A stretch of DNA of 64,000 bases. Source: Floccularia luteovirens (taxonomy: Eukaryota; Basidiomycota; Agaricomycetes; Agaricales; Squamanitaceae). Positions 36,737 to 46,777 of the stretch are shown here, one piece after another. Within the stretch, counting starts at the first letter, position 1. Each line of letters starts with the position of its first letter. The stretch is from positions 868,001 to 932,000 of the forward strand of contig VSJF01000012.1 in assembly GCA_009739215.1 (NCBI GenBank), read 5' to 3'. Under the pieces are notes generated by a model that saw only the letters and a list, made by a program, of their open reading frames with translations, did no database searches and had not been told where the DNA came from. A program made the position numbers and the translations under genes.

Positions 36737-38666
36737 ATGAACCAAGACCAACCTCTCCCTGTGTTTTCTGACATTAACTCAAATCTACGATTGTTCACAC
36801 CACCATCTCTCAAGAGAAGCGCATCGTCATCTTTGGATGGAAACGACGATTCCGTTAGCCGGAAGCGAGTGAAAGAGACTCAGCCCTCCTGTGTCGATCA
36901 AGCCGAGCCTACAACAAGCAACGATAACAAAAGTCTTGCAGATGACCTTGTTGAAGACCTCCGATGTGGTTGCTGCTCGGAACTGGTGTATAGACCAGTT
37001 CTTGTGATGCCCTGCCAACATTTCTTTTGTGGAAGGTGATTATCCAGAACATTCTGTACTGATCAAAATTGACGTGCTCACCTATTTCTATTAGTTGCTG
37101 TGTCCTTTGGATACGTGTTAGTATCTCACCTTTATGTCATCAACTGTGTCTATGCCACTGATCGTAGTGTCCATTTACTTCGCCTCTTTGTTCTACATCT
37201 CCATCAATGACTTGACTGAAATTCTTACCCTAGAACGGCGGTACAAATTGTCCCGCCTGCCGTGGTGTTTCTACAATCGTCACTCCTTTCCGCGCACTAC
37301 AAACTGTAATTGATACGCTCCTTCGTGCTGCCCCTGAGAAGGCCCGCGCAGAAGGGGAGCGTCAGCAAGCAGATGAAATATATAAACAAGGTCATTTATT
37401 ACGTGTATGTTAGATGTTTTATATCTTGACTCCTAGCCAAATTGACACTATTCCTCTTAGTTACCAGCTCCAAGAGAAGCATCCCCTGAACCCACTATCA
37501 ACACGAACAATGACTATGCACTTCCATGTGCTCACTGCATGCCAGGAAACCAATACGGATGGAGATGTCCACAACCCATTACTGATCCCCGGATTGACTC
37601 TGAACAAGCCTGGCATCTGGATGATGGATTACCACCTGGTCATGCATATTGCGGCAACTGGTTTGTTATTTCTTTTAAAAAGTTCACTGTCGGAAACACA
37701 GGTATTTACAAAATGGAACAGCGAAACTTTACTAGCTTTGCAGGCACCAGTCACCACGAAATGCGATATGTGTCAAGTTTCCTTCTGTGGTATTGGAATT
37801 CAAGGAAGATGCTTAGCGGCACCAATTCAATCTCAACACCCTCACGGCTTGTCAGACATCAGTGACATCATTCAATCTACGGACATATACGAATGCTTCG
37901 ATAGTAATAATGTCGAAGTCGAAATCATGATTGATTATTTGACCACACAACGGCTGACACCTCGGCACATATATCGTGAGGTATATAGCTTGGTGTATAT
38001 TGTCATAGAGCCATATTCAACGATTATCTAGATCGTTACACATATCCAATCACAACCTAGGGGATTTTTGCCATTGATTGAACTCGACCTGTTCGCCGAT
38101 ATACATGCAGTTGCTTCAGGAACGGACCCAAATCCAGAGGGACCTCGAAATAGAATATGCAGATTATGTGCCACCGAGGTTCTTCTATGGGGGATCAAAG
38201 AATGGTGGATTCGCGAACGACAGAAAGGGTTTTTAGAGCAAGCAATCCTACAGCGTAAAGATTGTGAGGATGGAAATTTATGCACACGTCAAAAAGACCT
38301 TGGTAAGTTAGCTTATTGCGAAACAAAAAGCTCATTGCTCACCAACTAGCTTCAAATAGCGCATGCTAGAGAATGTAAGTTTCATTAACTTGCTGTTTTC
38401 TGTCATTTGGGGCTAAGCATAATACCTCAGTCAACCATATTTTCATGTCACACGACCCATCCCATCAGAACCAAACAGTTTCAACCGCTTTGCATGATAC
38501 ACCGGTGCCTCCACAAACTACTGATAATGGAGATGCCGGGTCTTCTGGTACTCAGCAGCATGAACGAGAGGAAGACACTCAAATGGCTCTGCCTCCAATT
38601 ACACCTGTACCTTTGGAAATGCCATTCATCACGCAGCCAGATAGAATTCCAGAAATGTTTTCATGA
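36737..38666 (+). CDS. CHFR-like RING E3 ubiquitin ligase without an FHA domain
   Basis: A ~75-residue disordered N terminus (MNQDQPLPVFSDINSNLRLF, with SRKRVKE) leads into a RING: LRCGCCSELVYRPVLVMPCQ, HFFCGSCCVLWIRNGG, TNCPACRGVS. The CHFR cysteine-rich region follows: LPCAHCMPGNQYGWRCPQPI, WHLDDGLPPGHAYCGNC, TTKCDMCQVSFCGIGIQGRC, NRICRLCATEVLLWGIKEWW. It ends with AHAREFNHIF and a Pro/Thr-rich tail. The splice choices CGT|gttagt (after WIR) and cctcag|TCAACC are those that keep the family sequence. CHFR links ubiquitin to mitotic-stress checkpoints. The animal protein and yeast Dma1/2 carry an FHA domain before the RING; none is seen here in the N-terminal segment. Confidence 0.85.
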
Positions 38667-38854
38667 ACTATCTCTCTCTCTTACCTTCTTTTTACGATCC
38701 CCATTCCAGTATTCTATCATCCAGAACCGCGGTATAATACATATTGTAACAGAATTACAATCAAATGGACATTCTCAGTCAGAAGCACAATATGTACAGT
38801 AGGAGAAAATAAAGAAGAGTAATATATACAGATCCTAAGCCAAAAAAAAAACTC

Positions 38855-41800
38855 TTAGAGTGCCAAATTGAGCATACCGCCTCCCATGCCTCCGTACAAC
38901 AAGGGTTCTATCTTTTTCGGTTCTGGTGGATGTTTGCTTGCAGTCTTTCGCGCCTTGACATCTTTCCGTTGATGTTTCTTCTCATCCTCAGCTACTGCAT
39001 GGAATTCCATTGGAAGCTGATGATTGAGGATTTTCGCGTTTTCAACATTTATTTTTTGTTGTTTTCTGTCCCTTGCTGATTTTGGTAGGAAGCGAGAAGC
39101 TATTGTGTTGGTAATGGAGTTCTGACTACGCATTGCAATACCAGAAGGATTGAAGGCGATGGGAGAGACTGGAGCAGGATGGTCACTCTCACTGTCAGAA
39201 GTGAGCCAGCGTTCTTCTGTCGGAGATGTGACCTTCTTCCAAGGGAATCCACCTTTATAATCGGCTGAGGATACCTTGGTAGCATCCGAGGCAGTGCTCA
39301 GAATGCTATGTTCCCTTTCAGAAATTGTGTGGGGATTCTGATTGAATGACGAAGGTGACACAACGAGTGAAGGTATAGTGTATGGAGTCTTGGGTGAAAG
39401 CTCGTCGTGTGACAGGCTCACAGGTGAGCCATGTGTTGTCGATGGTGTTAAAGGCGGTGGATCACTGTGATCTGATGTTGTGTCGATAGGTGGTGGCCGG
39501 GGACGAGGTAAATGAAAGTGTAATGCTCCTGAAACTCGTTGTGGCAAATCTGGGTTGTTCTGTTGGAACTTTCTAACCCTTTCAGCGCTTGAAGATATTG
39601 GTAGTTTATCCGGCGTGATTGTGGACGAAATATTCTTTGCGGCGTTTGATTCATCCGTGTCTGTAGTTTCTTCTTTCAAAACAGATAATGGTGTCTCAGA
39701 AGGAGAAGTTTGGACGTCGGGACTAGCAGGATCATCACTGAGAGCGTTGCTATTCAAAGAACCACTTCGCGTTTGTCTGCGCATCTCCCTTAAGGTGTCG
39801 AGCAAAACCGTTCTTTGCTCCTCAGTGACAGATCCATTGTTCGTATGATTTGAATCAAGAACTGTTCACATGCAGATGACAAGATAAGCTAAGGGTCTAA
39901 TATATAGTGGGTTTCGAACGCACCATAACCGGAGGTATTACTACTGTCAGCCTTAGTTCTCCACTTGGCATCTGAGGTTCCTCTAGGGACGCGACATATG
40001 ACTCGAGTCCCCTGAGTAACCGCCGCCACCACCACCATTTTGTGACGAGGGACCTGATCCACCGGAACTGTCTGGAGGACGGCCTCCACCTTCCTTTTCC
40101 CCGCGGGATCGAGAAGGTCGCTTCTGAGTGTATGACTAAATGTATACATGAGCATTGAAAGCCCAAGAACAATTTTTAAGAACTTACCATAACAGTCTTA
40201 AGAGCACTGCGAAGTTATGACAGAGTCAATCTTCTGCATAGATAAATATAACTGTAAAATACGAACCGAATTTGCAAGCTGCGACAGCTACATAGTGTCG
40301 CTACTTCGTACACACCAACAGATGTGGAATTAGAAAGTGCACGATGCATGGCATGCTTGACGAGTGAGGTGAGGTGTGTGATTTCATAAGTGGAAGCAAG
40401 TATCAGAAGCTGGCTCAAGACAGCAGGAGTATGCTGTAACGGGGTTATAAGTGCTAATGTGTAAAAATATTGCAGTAGGCCCATAACAACAGGGTATGGC
40501 TCTGATATGTGGAATGACCGGGCAGTCAATCTAGGGTCAAGTTGGGGTTCTTCGACAGTCGCAGTGCCGGGAAGTTCAGGTAAGGCAATATGCATTAATG
40601 ATGAAGGAAGAGATTCCAGGGTGGCTTTCGCGGTCCTTAAAAATAACTTTCGTTGCTCTTTTAGCCATGGCCACCGTTCCTCGATGATTTTCCTCGAGCA
40701 GGCTATTTTGCGACCATCATCACACAATATCTCAAAATCCGTAAACAGACCCTCCTCTAGTGCGGCGAGTCCCATCTCCTGCATCTGGGTGTCAAGTTTG
40801 AGAGGGGGAGGCTGATAAATTCCAAAAGCTTCTAGATCCACCACAGCCACGTGATCCCAGCTGAGTAAACGGCGGTTATAGTCGTCGACAAGGTTGCCAT
40901 TTCTATTTCCAAATATCAGGAATTTGTTCGATTCCGCCCACAGACAGCCACGAAACCAGGAACCTGTTTCTACAGCTTTTCCCGGGTCGATACGCGACCA
41001 GGTCATGCTGATAAGGTCGAGCACCCAAATGGAGAATGACTGATAACTGTGGGCGAGATATGTACCTGCTATTATTAAGTGGGTTCCAAGGATAGCGCCG
41101 GTGGGAAAACGTAGGCCTGGAGGAAAAGTAGAGCCCGTCATTGCAGCGGACCGGTCTTGAATAATATAGTCGTTATCAGGAAGAGGTGAGAAGACCTCTA
41201 ATTCTCGCTTAACGTCGGTAAACTGGAAATAGTTAGTTCAGATGTACTGCAGTGGAATTTTGATGAACATACGTTATAGTTACTATAAAGATAGATATCA
41301 CTAGGGTGATCCTCGCTTGGAATTGCAGAATATGGTAAGTGGATTAGTTTTTCTGAAGGAGTGAGGCTGGAAGGGTTTGTGGGTGCTTTTTCAGCAGACT
41401 TGAAAAAAGAGCTGGAAGGTAGTGAATCAGAACGAGAGCGCGAATTTTGTAGTTCTTCCTGAGGTAGTCGAACAGACATGTTTGATGACACGGCAACGCT
41501 GCGATAAGTCCCGCAATGGCGTTGATATTCGCGTCTGAGAACCCATGTTTTTCCTACAAGGTCAAACACGCAGACGTCGTCTAGCCAAGTGTTAAAAAAA
41601 TCCTGACCACCTATAATGAAGAGACGATCTGCAGTGATAGAAGATAGATGAGCATAACGCGCCCGTGGGATGTTTGGATCAGTCGTTTGCAGAGGTGGCA
41701 AGGATGCAGAAATCCAGCGGCGGGTAGAAAGGTCGAAATACCAAACGTCATTCAAGACACACAGTTCATCGGGATTAACAGAGTCTGGTTGGTTGCTCAT

Positions 41801-42251
41801 CCCTCCAAATATGACGAGATAGTTGTTCCCTAGAAGAAACTTCAGATGATACAAGGTTTCAAAGAGGACAAAAACACACAAGCATCAGCACTGTGGAAGT
41901 ACCGGACTTGAGGGGCAGGATCTTCTGGAGACATGGGGACTTTCTCCCAAACAAATGTCTCCAGATCGAACATGTACAAATCCGCAACCATCTTCCGCTC
42001 CGTGACCAGCCGCCCGCCCTGCCCATCCAGAAAGAAACGCATTGAGATAGGACAAGATTGATCGAACCAGCAGTAAACTCACAAAAAGGTACATTTTCGA
42101 GCCAACGACAGTCGTTGAGGCGCCCTAGAAAAGAGATACATTACTCTAGATGAATGGCACGCGGGAAAGTGAGTCGTACAACTAGTTTCGCAGGAACATC
42201 TCCTGCCGTTTTCCTGCAGAAAGTAGTCAGGTCATAGATAGAATGAAGCAT
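38855..42251 (-). CDS. Kelch-repeat / BTB protein, Ral2-like
   Basis: The start is MLHSIYDLTTFCRKTAGDVP, with an intron after PAKL, then GASTTVVGSKMYLFGG, the first kelch blade. More blades follow: RLVTERKMVADLYMFDLETF, VIFGGMSNQPDSVNPDELCV, LSSITADRLFIIGGQDFF, and SYQSFSIWVLDLISMTWSRI. A BTB-like segment follows (EGLFTDFEILCDDGRKIACS, RKIIEERWPWLKEQ), then a C-terminal disordered Ser/Pro-rich tail of more than 300 residues ending LLYGGMGGGMLNLAL. Kelch plus BTB plus a long tail resembles fission yeast Ral2, a positive factor for Ras1 signalling; I base this on layout only and am unsure. It shares a 274-base divergent promoter with the PNPOx gene. Confidence 0.85.
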
Positions 42252-42525
42252 TCCTGCTCAGCGCCGTCTGGCGGAGGATGTAAAGAGATGATAGAGATGG
42301 CGAGTATCAAAGAGAGTGGTTTAAAGCGTTCATGTTAACTTTGATCGCACGGCAAACTCCTTCACAGGGACACACGCTACATGTACCTTGCCGCTGGGAA
42401 ACTAGATTACCGGGCGTTAACCCCGAGCTATCATCCTTTCAGATACCCAAGGATCCAAGGTTACCAGGCGGTGATTTCCGTTGCCAGTCAGATCAATCTC
42501 TCAATGTACACACGATATACATCTA

Positions 42526-43392
42526 ATGTTCCTGCAGCTCCCCAAGGCCCTCAGGATCACAAGGGTCCCATACCGTTCTCTCTCTGCCAAGGTCAACATC
42601 AACTATCACCCGACTCTAACAAGATTACCGCTCCTCATGGACGTCCTGTTAGAGCCGACACCGACCACGATCAAAGTTCTCCCCCACCATCAATATGTAA
42701 CAGGAGAGCACATCTCACCAGCCACTGTTGCCCCCAATCCAATTGATCAGTTTCGTATCTGGTTCAAAGATGCTGTGGAAGGTGGGAAAGTGGCTGAACC
42801 AGAAGCAATGTCTCTATCCACGGCAATGCCCTCTGGGATCCCATCTGCCCGCATCGTTCTATTAAAAGAGGTAGATGCCCATGGCTTCACGTTCTTTACA
42901 AATTATACATCCCGCAAATCGAGAGAGTTGGAGGCAAACCCTAATGCAGCGCTGGTGTTCTATTGGCGGGAGATCCATAGATCTGTTAGAATCATTGGCA
43001 AGGTGGAGAAGATAAGTCGGAAGGAGAGCGACGAGTATTTTCAAAGCCGTCCTGTTGGAAGTAGGTTGGGTGCTTGGGCGAGTAAGCAGAGTACAGTCAT
43101 TGGGGAGGATCACCTAGATACACGACTTCAAAAAATGAAAGAACGATTCCATTTCAGTGAAGGTGAAGAGTCACAAGTCCCCACACCGGAGTTCTGGGGA
43201 GGCTGGAGGGTGATTCCATAGTGAGAACGATAATCTACTCTGGTTATATACCTCCTGACAATGCGGCATAACAGCGAAATGGAGTTTTGGTGTGGCAAAC
43301 CCTCCCGTTTACATGACCGTGTTCGCTACTTGCGTACAGATGACTCGCTTCAGGATGATCCACACTGGCAAATTGATAGATTGTCCCCTTGA
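42526..43392 (+). CDS. PDX3: Pyridoxamine/pyridoxine 5'-phosphate oxidase
   Basis: Two exons (42526-43220, 43275-43392) give 270 residues. FMN-binding split-barrel motifs: NPIDQFRIWFKDAVEGGKVA, AMSLSTAMPSGIPSARIVLL, FTFFTNYTSRKSRELEANPN, AALVFYWREIHRSVRIIGKV, SRPVGSRLGAWASKQSTVIG. The second exon supplies the dimerisation end EMEFWCGKPSRLHDRVRYLR and WQIDRLSP, which the first open frame alone lacks; the join reads WRVIPYEMEFW. The enzyme oxidises pyridoxine or pyridoxamine phosphate to PLP, the last salvage step of vitamin B6. The start is uncertain: the ATG at 42526 gives a basic leader, while another in-frame ATG at 42637 (MDVLLEP) matches the yeast length better. The 3' end meets the aldolase gene 98 bases away. 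Confidence 0.92.
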
Positions 43393-43490
43393 AGCGGGAC
43401 ACATTGCTAAAATTACATGATGTACAAAATTTGTATGAATTCTTGTATCAATACACCTCAGCAAACATTCTTGAGTTTGTTTCATTTCTT

Positions 43491-44839
43491 TTACTCCTCG
43501 ACATCCTCCCCTTTTGCAGCTTTCCAGCAAATTTTGGACCATTTTTCTAAAGCTGCTTTCGCCGAATTCTCGTCTCCTTTTACCCACTGTTTCATTGTAT
43601 CGCCTTGGAGGGCTCGTCCATAAGAGAAAGACAGGGTTGGAAGGCGTGAAAATATGGATTGAGGAGGTGATGAATTTACAAGGGTATTGACTGCCGAGAG
43701 GTATTTGGTTGCTGTAATAGAAGGCAGACCTCCTAGAGAAAGCCTGCTCAATCACGGAAAAGTTACTCAATGATAGTCATACCGGATAGAAAGACAACAC
43801 CAGGTACTGATATCGGCACTGAACGTGATATGACTGTGGCAGTTGCAAGAGCAATATCTTCCGGCGTGGTGTTACCACGCGAAGGATGTTTTAATCCAGG
43901 TTGCGGATATGAAGGTTTGATGAGCGTGCCTAAAGTAAATTTATCGGAGGCTGTATACAACAGATCTTGAGATTTCTCACCTTCAAGTAGTACGCCGTGT
44001 GCTCTGAGTCTTTCATAAATCAAACTAATTGCCTGCTCATGCACTTCAGCACTTCGGGCGAGGTCCGCATCTGCAGAGAATTCGACATCAGGCTCGACAA
44101 TCGGCACCAAACCTGCTTGCTGGCTTATTGCAGCATACTGCGCCAGGGTTTCGGCTTGAATACCTAAGGACAATTTCGACGGAAGGCCAACCCCACGACT
44201 TGCACATGCAATTTGGACACGCCATTTGGAAAATCTGGCCCCAGCTGCACGCGCAGCTTGCAATTTGGGCAATAGATCATCTAGACCTTGAACCTGGAAT
44301 TCTGACGGCGAGCGAGGAATAGGCGACAGTTCACCATTTGCCCTAACACCTGGGATTATGCCTTTAGTGGTAAGGAGGGGTGCAAGCTTGAATTCCAAGA
44401 GCGTTTCTGAATATAAGATTACTCCAGAAACAAATTCTGTTTTTATATAACGATTAACGAGCGTCCGTCTTCAACATCAACCAAGAATGAAGGGTATTGG
44501 TTTATGTCACTGACCACTGGGGACTGCAGTATATGCCCATTCTCTCCATTGTTTTCGTTTCTGTTTCTTCTCTTCAGAGTCTTCCCATGCTCCGTTTTTA
44601 CTCTCAGCTCCAAGGGCTGCATTGAGAGTTGCCTCAATGACATCAGGGGATTCATCTGTTGCATATATCCCTTTACCACGCGGGTGAACAAGTGCCTGCG
44701 CCACAGTCATAAGTTCTTTGGCTACAGATGGTGAGTGGTATGGATTCAAGAGAACATCACGGCCTGGTGTCTGTTCGGAACTGAGGTCAGGGGTTGTGAA
44801 TAAGTTGGTGGGACCACTGTAGGTTGTAATGTCTGTCAT
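43491..44839 (-). CDS. Class I fructose-bisphosphate aldolase-like protein
   Basis: Three exons (44839-44515, 44436-43783, 43732-43491) give 406 residues. Class I motifs: AQALVHPRGKGIYATDESPD, PSEFVSGVILYSETLLEFK, GIIPGVRANGEL, AGARFSKWRVQIA, GLVPIVEPDVEFSADADL, GTLIKPSYPQPGLKHPSR, with the Lys expected to form the Schiff base, then GVVFLSGGLPSITATKYLSA and FSYGRALQGDTMKQW. These cover the usual acidic and lysine residues. The enzyme cleaves fructose 1,6-bisphosphate or a related ketose phosphate. Fungal glycolysis normally uses a class II zinc aldolase, so this is probably an additional enzyme. It is about 40 residues longer than animal aldolases. It shares a 187-base divergent promoter with the gene at 45027. 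Confidence 0.92.
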
Positions 44840-45026
44840 CGTGGTGATATTAATGAATAGATTGATTCGTAAAGAGAGTGATCATAGAAGTGGGAATGAA
44901 GAGAAAAGTTGACCAATTTTACCACAACAAACTTAGCTCTCACAATGAGTTTTAAATATTTCTTAAACTCAAGTAGCTCGTATTCAGTAGCAGCTCAACA
45001 ACTGGGGCGCGTTGATATCCACTAAA

Positions 45027-45487
45027 ATGCTCAGACGAGTCACGATCACTACACGGATTTTCTCTCCAGTTCTAAGCCGGCCCCGGCGGTCGTTTGCCAC
45101 AAAAATTCACCGTCTCCCCAGTGTTGATCCCGACGATGCAGATTTCAGACCACCTTGGGTATACACAATGTCCCGTTTGGTATCTTATACGGTAATACCA
45201 TGTACGAATACACAGCCTACTTTTCTTCATTCGTCTAGCTAATTATCTTCAATTGTTCAGCTATTTGTTTATACTCTGTATTTTTTTACGACTTCGGTGA
45301 TCGAGAGCATGTATTTCAACCAGTAAGTTGATGTGATTCAAGAAGCATGTGCGTTAATCTAATTCGGTTGCAGGTGCGGCGTTGGGCAGAGAAACAAAAG
45401 GCCGTATTGTTCTCTCTTTCTCCCTCGGAAGAAGCATTGCTGAAAGGTACCAAGAATCAAAGAAATGAATCTACGAAAGAGTCATAG
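45027..45487 (+). CDS. Small putative mitochondrial membrane protein, uncharacterised
   Basis: Three exons (45027-45201, 45261-45322, 45374-45487) give 116 residues. The start MLRRVTITTRIFSPVLSRPR is a strong mitochondrial-type presequence. DPDDADFRPPWVYTMSRLVS is followed by a hydrophobic stretch YTVIPSICLYSVFFY, then DFGDREHVFQPVRRWAEKQK and LFSLSPSEEALLKG. The donor CCAT|gtacga was chosen over the earlier TATACG|gtaata because only it puts the DFGDREHVF exon in frame. The layout suggests a single-span inner-membrane protein with a basic soluble tail. I do not recognise a named family. Confidence 0.75.
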
Positions 45488-45741
45488 GAAATTTCACTAC
45501 TCATCCAACGTCTCGAGGCTATTTCATCTTGAAGAATATCAACCAATTGCTACTGATGACCATTTTCCCCTTTGACGAGGGTAAAGAACGATGCGCAATT
45601 GTTCCATTGGGAATACTACAGGATTTAGTAGTTTGATTATTTGAACGACATTTGTACATAATGTCACAGCAAACATTACATACATCCAGTCGGAGTATCC
45701 ACTCTTTCTTCTCATTCATCTTTTGACTCGGAAGGAACAAT

Positions 45742-46276
45742 ATGACCAGCAACGAAACGACAATTGACATTGCCACTTCTCATGCACAGACCATGCAAAA
45801 GCTCTCGGTATTGAAGGAATTACTGCGGAGGAGTGTCGAAGAGAGCTTGAACTGCACTAGCAAAGAAACACAGGATGATGTGGATGAACATCGACAGCAG
45901 AAGAGCTGGATTGACAAAGAAACGAAAGATAACATAACTGAAGTTTCACTCATGTTAGATGAAGCAAGGATGCAGAGAGCTGCAGCAGAACAGATGGATC
46001 AGAGTTTGTTGTCTTCCTGCTAAGCTTTACCAGAATACAATCACTCAAATTACTTGCAGAACTGATGGAAAGATTACAAGTGGCTCTTGAAGAGAATCAT
46101 CAGAATCATTTTACAAGGACTGTTGAGGTAGTTGATGGTAAGCTGGTGATCAAGTGTTTATAGTATTTCTAATAATTCCAATTTTAATCACTACAGAATT
46201 AACTGCACTTTGTGATCAACAACAATCTGAGCTAATTGATGCTCTTCACAATGGAAGCAGTCATAGTTATATATGA
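45742..46276 (+). CDS. Small coiled-coil protein, uncharacterised
   Basis: Exons 45742-46003, 46060-46137 and 46197-46276 join in one frame to 139 residues. The protein starts MTSNETTIDIATSHAQTMQK, then heptad-rich helices: LSVLKELLRRSVEESL, EVSLMLDEARMQRAAAEQMD, KLMERLQVALEENHQNHF, DELTALCDQQQSELIDALHN, ending GSSHSYI. No catalytic or zinc motif is visible. All three introns-exon joins have good consensus (tactt-gcag; ctacag). It lies between the small membrane protein and TRS120, all in the same direction, followed by an AT-rich spacer. It may be lineage specific. Confidence 0.65.
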
Positions 46277-46777
46277 ATATATATTGTCACTTTCTTTTAG
46301 AACATGTATTGTAAGATTCTACATGGCATTAGTAAATAAGGAAATTAGTTTTCTTTGTGCAGGCAATTTTAAAAAATAGCTCATAACTAAGAATCCATGA
46401 TAGTTGACAACTTATGTCATTTTTCCCAGAAACCAACATAAGTCACACTTTGAAAGAAACTTACCAGAACTATGAAAATACCAAAACATACTAATGGAAT
46501 ATATTGTAGTTAGGTAGTACATAATTTCTATTTTATATATATATAAATTTGCTAAGATAGATGTCATCCAAATATAATGAACCCACATGTACTGAGTTAG
46601 TAATTGTAACATCTTCTTGCAAAACACAAAGATAAGCACATACAAATATAGTATGGCATAATGTGACTAATAACACTTTATATTCTTGTAATTTGGGCAA
46701 TACTATATGTAAACATGTGACATTCACTGTCACATCTCGATGACAAAAAATTGTAGAATCTCTTATAATCAAAACTC
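46277..46777. other. AT-rich spacer before TRS120
   Basis: 501 strongly AT-rich bases, including a short TA run near 46,535-46,547. No gene is supported. Confidence 0.5.

Noticed and set aside
42332..42746. Alternative open frames at the 5' side of the PNPOx gene
   Set aside because: They contain no PNPOx motif and end before the conserved barrel. They could belong to the leader or to a spliced 5' exon, but nothing supports a separate gene.
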